A stretch of 64,000 nt of DNA from Bog-950 sp046329535 (GCA_046329535.1 JAXLUN010000004.1:459532-523531); one strand, 5' to 3'; positions 1-9,038 are shown, numbered from the stretch's first letter. Numbers and translations: made by a program. Notes: generated by a model not told the origin, from the letters alone.

Positions 1-1
1 T

Positions 2-1102
2 TATAAGGTGCAAAATGATGGAAGCATTGATACGATTAACGGACAAGTTGTAACCGATACCTCTTGGAAGTTTAACTCAACACGAAACTTTAGTGCTCAG
101 ATATCTTTTAGTACTAAGGTGGTTGGTATCTTTAAGTTTAACAGTAAATACCTCAAAGCTATCAGGCATGTATTTACTCCAAGCGTAAACTTTGCCTACA
201 ATCCTGATTTTGGAAACCTCCGTTGGAAGTATTACAAGAATGTACAGAGTGATGCGAATGGAGGAACCTCCAAATATTCAGTATTTGAACCGGATGCTGT
301 ATATGGTATACCCGGCAGCGGACAGGTAGCCCAGTTAAACTGGAGCTTGAACAATAACTTCGAGATGAAGACCTATTCCAAGAAAGATACAGTGAATCAT
401 GAGCAAAAAGTAGGATTGTTGGATCAGGTAAACTTAAGCGGAGGCTATAATTTTATAGCTGACTCGCTGCGGTTGCAACCATTTAACCTGTCTGTAGTGG
501 CTGCCCGTATTTTTAATCTGATTAATTTGAACTTCAGTGCCCAGTTTGATCCCTATGCGGTGGATTCAAACAACCGGAAAATAAATACTTACGAATGGGT
601 TAAAAACAAACGTTTGTTACGTTTTGCTACCGCCAATATCAGTGCCAGCCTTTCTCTGCATTCTAAACCTAAAAACAGACCGGAAGAAGGCGATGAAGTA
701 CCTAAGTACATGGGTGATTATGTATCATACAACCCCGATCAGATTTATCATTTTGACATACCATGGAACTTATCCTTAGGTTATAACTTCAACATTTCTA
801 AAGGTACCTATAATAATCCTGACACAATAATAACAGTACAGTCGCTAAGAGGTTCTATAGATTTCAATATTACACCTCATTGGAAAGTTGCGGTGAGCAG
901 TGGTTTTGATATATCTCGTAAGCAGGTCACGCTTACCAACGTTTCTGTTGTAAGAGATTTACATTGCTGGGAACTGAGTTTTACCTGGACCCCCGCTTTA
1001 CCTACATTCAATCGTCAGCAATTCACTATTATTCTGCAGCCCAAATCGGCAACTCTGAAAGACTTGAAAATACAGAAGAAGAATTCTTTGCGTGATTTGT
1101 AG
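2..1102 (+). CDS. lptD: LPS-assembly outer-membrane protein LptD, C-terminal part (5' end outside window)
   Basis: The reading frame is open to the left edge of the window, so this is the C-terminal ~367 residues of a longer protein and the in-frame GTG at position 8 is not the true start. The sequence is an outer-membrane beta barrel: alternating short amphipathic strands, the 'RHVFTPSVNFAYNPDF' segment typical of Bacteroidota LptD barrels, and a basic C-terminal tail after the last strand ('LKDLKIQKKNSLRDL'). By family, LptD inserts lipopolysaccharide into the outer leaflet of the outer membrane. No terminator is obvious after the stop. The next gene begins about 94 bases downstream behind its own promoter-like box. 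The family assignment is good; only the N-terminal OstA-like domain cannot be checked. Confidence 0.85.
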   Translation, partial: YKVQNDGSIDTINGQVVTDTSWKFNSTRNFSAQISFSTKVVGIFKFNSKYLKAIRHVFTPSVNFAYNPDFGNLRWKYYKNVQSDANGGTSKYSVFEPDAVYGIPGSGQVAQLNWSLNNNFEMKTYSKKDTVNHEQKVGLLDQVNLSGGYNFIADSLRLQPFNLSVVAARIFNLINLNFSAQFDPYAVDSNNRKINTYEWVKNKRLLRFATANISASLSLHSKPKNRPEEGDEVPKYMGDYVSYNPDQIYHFDIPWNLSLGYNFNISKGTYNNPDTIITVQSLRGSIDFNITPHWKVAVSSGFDISRKQVTLTNVSVVRDLHCWELSFTWTPALPTFNRQQFTIILQPKSATLKDLKIQKKNSLRDL

Positions 1103-1177
1103 TCCGTTTTTCTCCGGTTTATAAGCTTCATTATGTTTCTTTTAATGTTTTTTTAAGATTGGAGATTTAAGGATTAT

Positions 1178-1185
1178 TAGTTTTG
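1178..1185 (+). promoter_or_regulatory. Bacteroidota-type -7 box (TAGTTTTG) for the small secreted protein
   Basis: TAGTTTTG is an exact match to the Bacteroidota -7 consensus TAnnTTTG. A TTG at 1159-1161, 16 bases upstream, is a possible -33 element. The start codon at 1196 is only 10 bases beyond the box, so the 5' UTR would be just a few bases long. Confidence 0.4.
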
Positions 1186-1195
1186 CTCTAGTAAG

Positions 1196-1519
1196 ATGAT
1201 GTTACAGTTTATCAAACCTCTTTTGGGTCTAATTGTGTTTATGCACTGTCTGGGTGTTACACAATTGTGTTCCGCCTTTGTCAAGAACAATTCAGTTTTT
1301 ATCAGCATGATAGATATGAGCGAAGAAGAAACAAAGACAGAAAAAGAATGTAAGGATGAATGTGATTCGGATAAAAATATTCACCCTACACTTCACCTTG
1401 CTACAGCAGAACTTGCTTACACTTTAAGTCATACATACTACGGCATTCCCCAAAATAGAATTGGGTATCAGTTTGTTATCGAAAGCCCAACACCTCCTCC
1501 TGATTACAAGGGCCGATAA
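1196..1519 (+). CDS. small secreted protein of unknown function, Cys-containing
   Basis: I do not recognise the family. The 107-residue product starts with a basic/hydrophobic segment (residues about 5-28, ending in CSAF) that reads as a signal peptide. An acidic stretch follows with two Cys spaced four apart (KECKDECDSD, about residues 51-58), then two His in the IHPTLHL region, and a Pro-rich tail ending PTPPPDYKGR. There are two adjacent ATG codons (1196 and 1199) and either could start it. The promoter-like box at 1178-1185 and the signal peptide argue that this is a real gene. Acidic, Cys/His-containing small exported proteins often sit near metal or anion transport genes, and the next gene is a SulP transporter, but that link is inference only. 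Confidence 0.6.
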   Translation: MMLQFIKPLLGLIVFMHCLGVTQLCSAFVKNNSVFISMIDMSEEETKTEKECKDECDSDKNIHPTLHLATAELAYTLSHTYYGIPQNRIGYQFVIESPTPPPDYKGR

Positions 1520-1628
1520 TTTTATATTCTAATCCTTACTTTAATAGTTTTAGGGGTAACGTAGTTTTAGTCAGTAATACGTAGGGTGTTAGTGGACGCA
1601 TTTCATTTTATAATTCCAATTCTCAAGC

Positions 1629-3200
1629 ATGAAATTTGATTTTAAATATTTTAAGACGGATGTATTATCCGGAATGGTAGTTTTTTTAGTGGCCTTACCA
1701 CTTTGTTTGGGTATTGCGTTGGCCAGTGGCGCCCCGTTGTTTGCAGGAGTAATCTCAGGGGTTATAGGGGGGATAGTAGTAGGTCTGTTAAGTAACTCTC
1801 AGCTAAGTGTTTCCGGCCCTGCAGCTGGACTAACGGCTATTGTGTTAACCGCCATCACAGGACTCGGCTCATATGAAACATTTTTGGTGGCCGTCATGAT
1901 AGCCGGAGCAATTCAGGTGGTCTTAGGATTTGCCAAAGCTGGAACTATATCTAACTATCTGCCATCGAATGTTATTGAAGGCATGTTGACAGCCATAGGT
2001 ATTATTATTATCATGAAGCAATTGCCCCACGCTATTGGTTACGATGCGGATAATGAAGGAGATTTTTTCTTCATTGAAAAATCTACGGGTCATAACACAT
2101 TCTCTGCTATTATCGATGCTGTCAATTATTCTCATCCAGGGGCAATAATTATCACATTGATTTCACTGGTAATTTTGATTGCCTGGACACGAATTGAATT
2201 TTTTAAAAAAATAAAAGTAATACCCGGTGCGCTTGTAGCAGTTATTACTGGCGTAATTATTAATGAGATATTCAAGGCTGCCGGTTCCAATCTGGCAATC
2301 AGTCAAGGGCATTTGGTAAATCTACCGGTTCCTGCTTCGTTCAATGATTTTGTGGCCCAGTTTGCTACACCTGATTTCACCAGTATTACAAATCCTAAGG
2401 TATGGGTAGTTGGGCTTACAATAGCTGCGGTAGCAAGCATAGAAACCTTACTATGTATTGAAGCTGCTGACAAAATGGATTTACTTAAAAGGTTTACCAA
2501 CACCAACGTTGAGTTAAAAGCGCAGGGTGTAGGTAATTTATTAAGCGGTTTAATGGGAGGAATACCTATGACCTCTGTAATTGTCAGGACATCGGCCAAT
2601 GTGAATTCTGGCGGTAAAAGCAAAATAGCAACGATTTCTCATGGGGTGTTTCTTTTGGTTGCGGTGCTGGCAATCCCATCAATCCTGAACAGAATTCCTT
2701 TAGCCTGTTTAGCGGCTATTCTTATTATGATCGGGTATAAGTTAGCCAGCCCTTCGGTTTTTAAACACATGTGGCAAAATGGCAAGTTTCAGTTTGTCCC
2801 TTTTATAGCAACAGTGGTAGCCGTGGTTTTTACAGACTTGTTGAAGGGGGTAGCAGCTGGTTTGGCGGTGAGCGTATTCTTCATCCTTAAAGGTAATATG
2901 AAGGTGGCATATTTCTTTAGAAAAGAACAATACCATGAGGGTGAAACTATTCATATCGATTTGGCTCAGGAGGTATCTTTTTTAAACAAAGCAGCCATCA
3001 AACAAACTCTCATTCACCTACCGGGAAATAGCCACGTAGAAATTAATGCATCTAATACAGTTTACATTGATCACGATGTGCTTCAGCTGATACAGGACTT
3101 TTTAAAAATAGGATCAAAAGACAAAAATATTCAGGTAACACTGGTAGGCTTTAGAAAAGAATACCGAATAGATAACTCTAACCATGTTAAGTCAAACTAA
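1629..3200 (+). CDS. SulP-family inorganic anion transporter (possible bicarbonate or sulfate transporter)
   Basis: This 523-residue inner-membrane protein has many hydrophobic segments through about residue 425 and the SulP core signature near the N terminus (GMVVFLVALPLCLGIALASG). The conserved segment around residues 310-330 (GLMGGIPMTSVIVRTSANV) is also SulP-like. The cytoplasmic C-terminal ~80 residues resemble a short STAS domain (VEINASNTVYIDHDVLQLI). SulP proteins move sulfate, bicarbonate or other anions, usually with Na+ or H+. The gene is followed 18 bases later by a beta-carbonic anhydrase, and in family knowledge that pairing favours bicarbonate/CO2 handling. Substrate cannot be read from the sequence; sulfate remains possible because cysteine-biosynthesis genes lie elsewhere in the window. 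The start ATG directly precedes the first conserved residues. Confidence 0.88.
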   Translation: MKFDFKYFKTDVLSGMVVFLVALPLCLGIALASGAPLFAGVISGVIGGIVVGLLSNSQLSVSGPAAGLTAIVLTAITGLGSYETFLVAVMIAGAIQVVLGFAKAGTISNYLPSNVIEGMLTAIGIIIIMKQLPHAIGYDADNEGDFFFIEKSTGHNTFSAIIDAVNYSHPGAIIITLISLVILIAWTRIEFFKKIKVIPGALVAVITGVIINEIFKAAGSNLAISQGHLVNLPVPASFNDFVAQFATPDFTSITNPKVWVVGLTIAAVASIETLLCIEAADKMDLLKRFTNTNVELKAQGVGNLLSGLMGGIPMTSVIVRTSANVNSGGKSKIATISHGVFLLVAVLAIPSILNRIPLACLAAILIMIGYKLASPSVFKHMWQNGKFQFVPFIATVVAVVFTDLLKGVAAGLAVSVFFILKGNMKVAYFFRKEQYHEGETIHIDLAQEVSFLNKAAIKQTLIHLPGNSHVEINASNTVYIDHDVLQLIQDFLKIGSKDKNIQVTLVGFRKEYRIDNSNHVKSN

Positions 3201-3218
3201 AAAGAAAATAAAGAAGAT

Positions 3219-3896
3219 ATGAAAGCACATACACAGGACACACAAAAAACAATTACGCCTTTAAGGGCGTTAGAAATTTTGAGAGAAGGTAACCAGCGTT
3301 TCGTCAACAACTTGAAGGTGAGCAGAAATTTACTTCAGCAGGTTAATGATACTCGTGAAGGGCAATGGCCATTTGCAGTGATTCTGAGCTGTATCGATAG
3401 TCGTACATCGGCAGAGTTGATATTTGACCAGGGGCTAGGTGATATTTTCTCCATCCGTATAGCAGGTAACATAGTCAATACCGACATTATTGGCAGCATT
3501 GAATTTGCCTGCAAGGTAGCAGGTAGCAAACTCATTGTAGTATTAGGACATACCAAATGTGGTGCTATAAAAGGGGCTTGCGATCATGTAGAAATGGGAA
3601 ATCTTACAGAGCTTCTTTCAAAAATCCAGCCTGCTGTATATCAGGAAAAGCAAACTGAGCTGATGGAAAATAGAACCTCAGAAAATGCGGTATTTGTTGA
3701 GAATGTAAGCTCCCTGAATGTTAAGCGTTCAGTAAAGACGGTGATTGACCGCAGTTACATATTGGAACAGATGATAGAGAGAGGAGAGATTGCAATAATA
3801 GGAGCCAAGCACCATCTCGATACAGGAGAAGTTGAATTTTATGAAGATACCCTGATATCGAATACATCGGCCGTTAGAAACCAAATGAGTTATTAA
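3219..3896 (+). CDS. beta-class carbonic anhydrase
   Basis: A 225-residue cytosolic enzyme interconverting CO2 and bicarbonate. The beta-class zinc ligands are all visible: Cys58 in SCIDSR, and His111 and Cys114 in GHTKCGA. The Asp60-Arg62 dyad is also present. Length is normal for the class. It lies 18 bases downstream of the SulP transporter in the same direction, so the two are almost certainly co-transcribed and could act together, the transporter moving bicarbonate and the enzyme equilibrating it with CO2. A short 7-bp inverted repeat (3897-3903 with 3914-3920) follows the stop but lacks a U tract. The enzyme class is near certain; a physiological role in CO2 supply or pH control is inference. 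Confidence 0.95.
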   Translation: MKAHTQDTQKTITPLRALEILREGNQRFVNNLKVSRNLLQQVNDTREGQWPFAVILSCIDSRTSAELIFDQGLGDIFSIRIAGNIVNTDIIGSIEFACKVAGSKLIVVLGHTKCGAIKGACDHVEMGNLTELLSKIQPAVYQEKQTELMENRTSENAVFVENVSSLNVKRSVKTVIDRSYILEQMIERGEIAIIGAKHHLDTGEVEFYEDTLISNTSAVRNQMSY

Positions 3897-4018
3897 TCTT
3901 TGATTCATATAACTCAAAGAAGATAGCAATTCAGAATCGGTTTTTGAGTGGGCGGAGGTATCAAACTTTGGGCATTTTTTATTGTTATATATTGTGTGAA
4001 AATGCAAGCTTATTAATC

Positions 4019-5752
4019 ATGGCAGGAACATTGAACTCCCCGATTAAACGTTTTTTAGGATTGATTTCATTAGAGCGAAGAGAAATTGTTAATATCTACT
4101 TCTATGCTGCTATCAATGGTTTTATCTACTTATCTCTACCGTTGGGTATTCAATCCATTATCAATTTGCTTTTTGGTGGATTGATCTCTACTTCTGTTGT
4201 AGTTCTCGTGTTTATAGTTGTTCTGGGGGTAGCAATAAACGGCTGGCTTCAGATTATGCAAATGAGAGTAAATGAGAGAATTCAGCGAAGAATATTTACT
4301 CGATTCTCTATGGAGTTTGCACGTAAAATACCACGACTGGATTTGTTAGCTGTAGATGATTATTACCTTCCTGAGTTGGTAAATCGTTTTTTTGATACAG
4401 CCTCTCTTCAGAAAGGTCTATCCAAAGTATTACTTGACTTTCCGTCCGCCTCAATTCAGATTGTTTTCGGTCTGGTATTGCTATCGCTTTACAGTCCGAT
4501 TTTTATCGTATTCGGGCTGTTGCTGGTCTCTTTGGTTATTCTGATACTCTATCTTACATACGAACGCGGAATGACAACTTCTTTAGAAGAATCTAATTAC
4601 AAGTATGAAGTTGGCTATTGGTTAGAAGAGGTCGCTCGTACCGTAAAAACAATCAAGTTTATGGGAATGACACATTTCCCTGCAAAAAAGGCCGATAAAT
4701 TGGTTAGTGGGTATTTAGATGCTCGTTCGCAACATTTCAGTGTTTTGCAAATTCAATATTGGGCATTCGTCTTATTTAAAGTTGTTATAACAGCGGCATT
4801 GCTTATTGTGGGATGTTTTCTGGTTATAGAGCAACAGATTAATATCGGCCAGTTTATTGCTTCTGAAATTGTCATTATAACACTTCTCAATTCGGTTGAA
4901 AAGATAATAGGAAGTTTAGATGTAATATATGATATGCTTACATCACTTGAAAAGGTGAGTAAGATTTTAGATAAACCAGAAGAGAAGATGGATGGTTTAA
5001 GTTTCACAGAGATGAGTGATGAGGCAGGTGTTAATATTAAAGCTGAAAATCTTTCCTATAAATTTCCAGGTGAAAGTAACTACGTGCTTCATCAACTTAA
5101 TTTTGATATTAAGGCTGGTGAAAAGGTATGCATTTTTGGTACACAGGGTTCTGGTAAAACATCTTTGCTAAAACTTTTTACGGGAGCGTATCCCGAGTAT
5201 AATGGTAATTTACTGTTCAATAATTACCCCCTTGGAAATTACAACCTTCATAATCTCCGTAATGAAATAGGCGTCTATCTAGCTACTGCGGATTTATTCT
5301 CTGGCACACTGACTGAAAATCTAACACTTGGCGATGAAAGAATTACTACTCAACTCATTCTAAAGATATCAGAGCAAACGGGATTACTTCGATTTATACA
5401 ATCACTTAAGCATGGACTTGATACTCCGATAGACTCATTAGGTAAAAATTTACCTCGTAATACGGTCAACAAAATTCTTTTGACCAGAGCGCTGCTTACA
5501 GAACCTAAATTATTGTTGATTGAAGATTGTTGGAGTGGAATGGAACGGGAGGAACAGGAAAAGACAATTTCTTTTCTAACCAACAAGAACCATAAGTTTA
5601 CGTTAATTGCTGTAACCAACGATGCAGAATTTGCATCGAGATGCGATAAACTGCTTTTGTTAGATGAAGGTAAAGTAGTTTCATTCGATACATTTCAGAA
5701 TGTAAGCAATACGTCCGTTTATCAGCGTATGTTTAAACAACTCAGTTTGTAA
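4019..5752 (+). CDS. type I secretion-like ABC transporter, permease fused to a degenerate ATPase domain
   Basis: This 577-residue protein has an N-terminal six-helix ABC exporter membrane domain (about residues 20-320), no C39 peptidase domain, and a C-terminal nucleotide-binding domain (about 345-577). Walker A is intact (GTQGSGKT, residues 374-381). The other catalytic elements are not: the Q-loop Gln is replaced by Ala422 (YLATADLF). The LSGGQ signature is replaced by LPRNTVNK (about 478-485). The Walker B/catalytic acid pair reads Glu502-Asp503 (LLLIED) instead of Asp-Glu. The switch His is Thr533 (AVTND). I chose ATG 4019 because the upstream in-frame TTG would add 25 residues unlike the family. 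It is followed by genes for a HlyD-type adaptor and a TolC-type channel, so it reads as the inner-membrane part of a type I secretion-like tripartite system, but one that may bind ATP without hydrolysing it efficiently. No substrate gene is evident nearby. Confidence 0.85.
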   Translation: MAGTLNSPIKRFLGLISLERREIVNIYFYAAINGFIYLSLPLGIQSIINLLFGGLISTSVVVLVFIVVLGVAINGWLQIMQMRVNERIQRRIFTRFSMEFARKIPRLDLLAVDDYYLPELVNRFFDTASLQKGLSKVLLDFPSASIQIVFGLVLLSLYSPIFIVFGLLLVSLVILILYLTYERGMTTSLEESNYKYEVGYWLEEVARTVKTIKFMGMTHFPAKKADKLVSGYLDARSQHFSVLQIQYWAFVLFKVVITAALLIVGCFLVIEQQINIGQFIASEIVIITLLNSVEKIIGSLDVIYDMLTSLEKVSKILDKPEEKMDGLSFTEMSDEAGVNIKAENLSYKFPGESNYVLHQLNFDIKAGEKVCIFGTQGSGKTSLLKLFTGAYPEYNGNLLFNNYPLGNYNLHNLRNEIGVYLATADLFSGTLTENLTLGDERITTQLILKISEQTGLLRFIQSLKHGLDTPIDSLGKNLPRNTVNKILLTRALLTEPKLLLIEDCWSGMEREEQEKTISFLTNKNHKFTLIAVTNDAEFASRCDKLLLLDEGKVVSFDTFQNVSNTSVYQRMFKQLSL

Positions 5753-5763
5753 ATCAGTAGTAT

Positions 5764-7122
5764 ATGTGGCTCGGCAAAAAAGAAGATATAGTTAGTAATA
5801 AGGAGTACGAATCTTATCGTAAATCGTTTCATGAGGATAGTGATGTAAAAGTTACACGTTGGTTGGGAATCATTTTCATGGGATTGATTCTTTTCAGTTT
5901 TCTTCCATGGACACAGAATATACAAGCTCCCGGGGTGGTTACTACGCGTTCTCCTGAACAACGACCTCAGGAATTGAATTCTGTTATTGCCGGAAGAATT
6001 GAAAAATGGTGGGTGAAGGAAGGTGATTTAGTCAAGAAAGGCGACACCATACTTCAGATATCTGAGGTAAAAGAAAATTATCTGGATCCGGATCTGTTGA
6101 AACGCACCGAAGAACAGATTAAAGCTAAAGAAGGGACCGTTGATTTTTATAGGGATAAAGTATCGGCCATCCAAAATCAGTTATCAGCTATGACACAGGC
6201 CCGGGAGTTAAAACTGGAGCAGTTAAGAAATAAGATTAAACAGTCTGCCCTTTATGTACAAAGTGACAGCATGGCTTTTGAGGCAGCCCAAACAGAGCTA
6301 AAAATTGCCCAGGATCAGTTCAAACGACAACAGGAATTGTATAGACAAGGGTTAAAGTCACTTACTGAATTAGAGCAGCGTAAACAACAACTGCAAAATG
6401 CAGAAGCTAAACGTGCCATTGCTGAGAATAAGTTTATCAACTCTAAGAACGATTTGCTGAATGCCCGCATTGAGCTCAATCAAATGGATAGGGAGTATTC
6501 AGAAAAAATATCAAAAGCGCAGGGAGAAAAATTTGCGACATTAAGTGATGTAGCCACCGGTGAAGGAGATCTTTCAAAACTGAAAAATCAGTTTTCAAAC
6601 TATGCTATACGCAATGCTTTTTATTACGTTTTAGCTCCCCAAAGCGGTCAAATTACCAAAACAGTGTCTGCAGGAATTGGAGAAGTTGTGAAGGAAGGAG
6701 AGATGATGGTTAAGATTGTTCCTCAAAAATTTGAGTATGCCGTTGAAATGTATGTTGATCCGCTAGATCTTCCGCTAATTTCAGTTGGTCAACCTGTACG
6801 CTTTCAGTTTGATGGTTGGCCGGCAATAATATTTAGTGGTTGGCCTAATGTGAGTTATGGTACTTATGGAGGCAAAGTGGTAGCTATTGATAATTCTATC
6901 TCAGATAATGGGAAATTCAGGATACTGGTGGCTGAATCTTCCCTTGAAAAAAAATGGCCAAGGGCTCTAAAAGTTGGTGGTGGTGCCAGGGGAATGGCAT
7001 TATTAAAAGATGTTACTATTCTGTATGAATTATGGAGAGTAATGAATGGCTTCCCTCCCGATTTTTATAAATCTATTGATTCAGGAAAAACTGCGACCGA
7101 AAAATCTAAAAATGGAAAGTAG
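5764..7122 (+). CDS. HlyD-family periplasmic adaptor (membrane fusion protein)
   Basis: The 452-residue protein has a short cytoplasmic N terminus, one membrane segment at about residues 33-50, and a biotinyl-lipoyl half-motif near 77-100 (GRIEKWWVKEGDLVKKGDTI). A long coiled-coil hairpin of about 115-275 follows, rich in Gln, Leu, Lys and Glu. The second lipoyl half (ILAPQSGQI-type: 'VLAPQSGQITKTV') and a beta-barrel domain to the C terminus complete it. This is the standard order for adaptors that bridge an inner-membrane ABC exporter and a TolC-type channel. It starts 11 bases after the ABC gene and its 3' end overlaps the next gene by about 11 bases, so the three genes form one operon. 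Confidence 0.9.
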   Translation: MWLGKKEDIVSNKEYESYRKSFHEDSDVKVTRWLGIIFMGLILFSFLPWTQNIQAPGVVTTRSPEQRPQELNSVIAGRIEKWWVKEGDLVKKGDTILQISEVKENYLDPDLLKRTEEQIKAKEGTVDFYRDKVSAIQNQLSAMTQARELKLEQLRNKIKQSALYVQSDSMAFEAAQTELKIAQDQFKRQQELYRQGLKSLTELEQRKQQLQNAEAKRAIAENKFINSKNDLLNARIELNQMDREYSEKISKAQGEKFATLSDVATGEGDLSKLKNQFSNYAIRNAFYYVLAPQSGQITKTVSAGIGEVVKEGEMMVKIVPQKFEYAVEMYVDPLDLPLISVGQPVRFQFDGWPAIIFSGWPNVSYGTYGGKVVAIDNSISDNGKFRILVAESSLEKKWPRALKVGGGARGMALLKDVTILYELWRVMNGFPPDFYKSIDSGKTATEKSKNGK

Positions 7123-8563
7123 TGTGATGGGAATAAAGGCTGATTGGTTACGATTGTGGCTCATGTTTGCTGCGTTTGTTTGCTGGGAATGCGTTATTGC
7201 TCTGCCAGCCGATTCAGTAGCCAGAGTTCTTTCAGCTGCGGAGTTTATTGAAGTTGTTAAGCAATATCACCCGGTAGCCAGGCAGGCTGCCTTGATTCCT
7301 GAACAGGCTAAAGCCGATTTATTGATTGCCCATGGCGGTTGGGACCCGAAAATATACTCTGATTATAACAATAAGACTTTTGATGGCACAAACTATTTCT
7401 CTTATTTCGAGAATAAAATTGCGATACCTGTCTGGTATGGTATCGAGGTAAAGGCCGGATATGATTTTGCTTACGGAAATTATTTGAACAGAGAAAGCAA
7501 ACTTCCTTCCGATGGACAGGGTTACTTGGGCATTTCTGTTCCATTGGGTAAGAATCTGATTATTGATAGGCAGAGAGCCGCTCTAAAGCAGGCTCAAATT
7601 TTTCGCGAGTCCAGTGAGCAGCAGCGGCTGGTGATGTTAAACGATTTGTTAGCAGATGCGTTTAAGGCATACTATGACTGGAGCTATGCTTACAGTGAGT
7701 ATCTCATCTTCTCGGAGGCGACTAAAATTGCAGCTGTACGATACTCGGCTACTGTGCAGTCCGCATTGTTGGGTGATCGGGCTGCAATTGATACCATAGA
7801 AGCCCTTACCCAATTGCAAAGTAGACAGTTTCAGTTAAATGATTCAAGACTTAAATGGTTGAACACCGGGCTGGAATTAAGCAACTATTTATGGCTTGAT
7901 AACAACATGCCCCGGCCTTTTGATACAACTCTTATTCCGGCTCCCCTCACTTCCGAGTTTGTTTTTAAGCAAGTTCAAATGAGTAAACTGGATGAGTTAC
8001 TCTTTCAATTGCGCATGTCTCATCCGGCCTTGCTATATTATAATTACAAACTGAAGCAGTTAGACGTAGAACGTAAACTGAAAATTGAAAATCTGAAGCC
8101 AACACTTAATGTAAATTACAACATACTTAGCGAGCGTTTTAACTTTCAAAGCACGGCAGGAATAATTTTTTCCAATAGCTATAAATTTGGACTCAACTTC
8201 GCGATGCCCCTAACTTTTATGCAAGGTAGAGGTGAGCTTAAACTTAACAAGCTTAAAATACAGGATACGAAGTATGCTATAGATTATAAGCAGCAGGAAT
8301 TGGTGAGTAAGCTAAAAAGCTATTTCAATGAGCTTATAAATCTACAGCAGCAAACTAGATTGTATAGTGAAAGTGTGAAAGGGTTTAAAACTTTGTTTGA
8401 TGGAGAAAGTACTCGTTTAAGTAACGGAGAAAGTTCCTTGTTTTTAGTTAATGCCCGCGAAAACCGTTATCTGGAATCGCTGATAAAACTAAGCGAATTG
8501 CAGGCTAAGTATTACAAAACAGAGGCAAGCTTAAAATGGGCAGTTGGAGATATAGCTAAATAG
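7112..8563 (+). CDS. TolC-like outer-membrane efflux/secretion channel
   Basis: The product is about 483 residues, with an N-terminal signal peptide (hydrophobic LWLMFAAFVCWECVIALPA) and long alpha-helical segments with heptad character (around residues 150-240 and 390-470) flanking strand-rich barrel segments. This matches the OEP/TolC family. The start is either ATG 7112, overlapping the adaptor gene by 11 bases, or ATG 7127, just after the adaptor stop. Both give a plausible signal peptide, and an earlier in-frame start at 7046 would add non-signal sequence. By family it trimerises to form the outer-membrane duct. It is the last gene of the ABC-HlyD-TolC operon and meets the minus-strand HMA gene tail-to-tail with only 22 bases between. 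Confidence 0.85.
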   Translation: MESSVMGIKADWLRLWLMFAAFVCWECVIALPADSVARVLSAAEFIEVVKQYHPVARQAALIPEQAKADLLIAHGGWDPKIYSDYNNKTFDGTNYFSYFENKIAIPVWYGIEVKAGYDFAYGNYLNRESKLPSDGQGYLGISVPLGKNLIIDRQRAALKQAQIFRESSEQQRLVMLNDLLADAFKAYYDWSYAYSEYLIFSEATKIAAVRYSATVQSALLGDRAAIDTIEALTQLQSRQFQLNDSRLKWLNTGLELSNYLWLDNNMPRPFDTTLIPAPLTSEFVFKQVQMSKLDELLFQLRMSHPALLYYNYKLKQLDVERKLKIENLKPTLNVNYNILSERFNFQSTAGIIFSNSYKFGLNFAMPLTFMQGRGELKLNKLKIQDTKYAIDYKQQELVSKLKSYFNELINLQQQTRLYSESVKGFKTLFDGESTRLSNGESSLFLVNARENRYLESLIKLSELQAKYYKTEASLKWAVGDIAK

Positions 8564-8585
8564 GACAAGGTAAAGTTGGTAGTAG

Positions 8586-8951
8586 TTAATGTGTATCCCC
8601 TTCCATAGGTCTCTGACAACATTCCGGCAATTTCTTAAAAGATTCCTCATTCTTCTTTAGTCCATCGGCATCATAACCGGTATTTACAATAACTTGTCTT
8701 AGTTTATCCGGATCTGTTTTAGAAGGGTCGTATTTGATTTTTATCTTTTTGTTGTTCAAATTTAATAGGGCGTCTTCAACTCCTTCAGTCGCTTTTATCG
8801 TTTTTTCGAGTCGCGCTTTGCAAGAACCACAAATGGCAGAAGTTTGAATAGTTACGGTTTCACTTTTGCTTTTTTCGGCAGCGCTCAACCCTAAAGAAAG
8901 TAAAGCGATTAGCACAAAAGACGCACAGAATGATTTTATGGTAGGATTCAT
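8586..8951 (-). CDS. secreted heavy-metal-associated (HMA) domain protein, MerP-like
   Basis: This 121-residue protein has a signal peptide (residues 1-24, ending LGLSAAE) and one ferredoxin-like HMA domain at about 32-96. The metal-binding motif is CGSC (Cys41 and Cys44), and the domain continues with the expected GVEDALLNL and KIKYDPSKTDPDKLRQVIVNTGYDA elements. The tail adds two adjacent Cys and a terminal His (PECCQRPMEGDTH), possible extra ligands. HMA proteins of this kind carry Cu(I) or similar soft metals in the periplasm. It lies 87 bases downstream of a TonB-dependent receptor on the same strand, and both belong to the metal cassette that starts at 11473. The choice of copper over another metal is inferred. 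Confidence 0.88.
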   Translation of the reverse strand: MNPTIKSFCASFVLIALLSLGLSAAEKSKSETVTIQTSAICGSCKARLEKTIKATEGVEDALLNLNNKKIKIKYDPSKTDPDKLRQVIVNTGYDADGLKKNEESFKKLPECCQRPMEGDTH

Positions 8952-9038
8952 GGTATATCTATTTTGGTGAACTAAAGATAAGGCGCATATTGATAGTATA
9001 CTATTTATTGGATTTCTTTAACTTCTTTTTTGTAGATG

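Noticed and set aside
3897..3920. TCTTTGA/TCAAAGA repeat after carbonic anhydrase considered as a terminator
   Set aside because: Only 7 bp, AT-rich, with no U tract; too weak to call.
3944..4018. N-terminal extension of the ABC protein from a TTG codon
   Set aside because: The added 25 residues do not resemble the family and no C39 peptidase domain is encoded; ATG 4019 begins at the conserved region.
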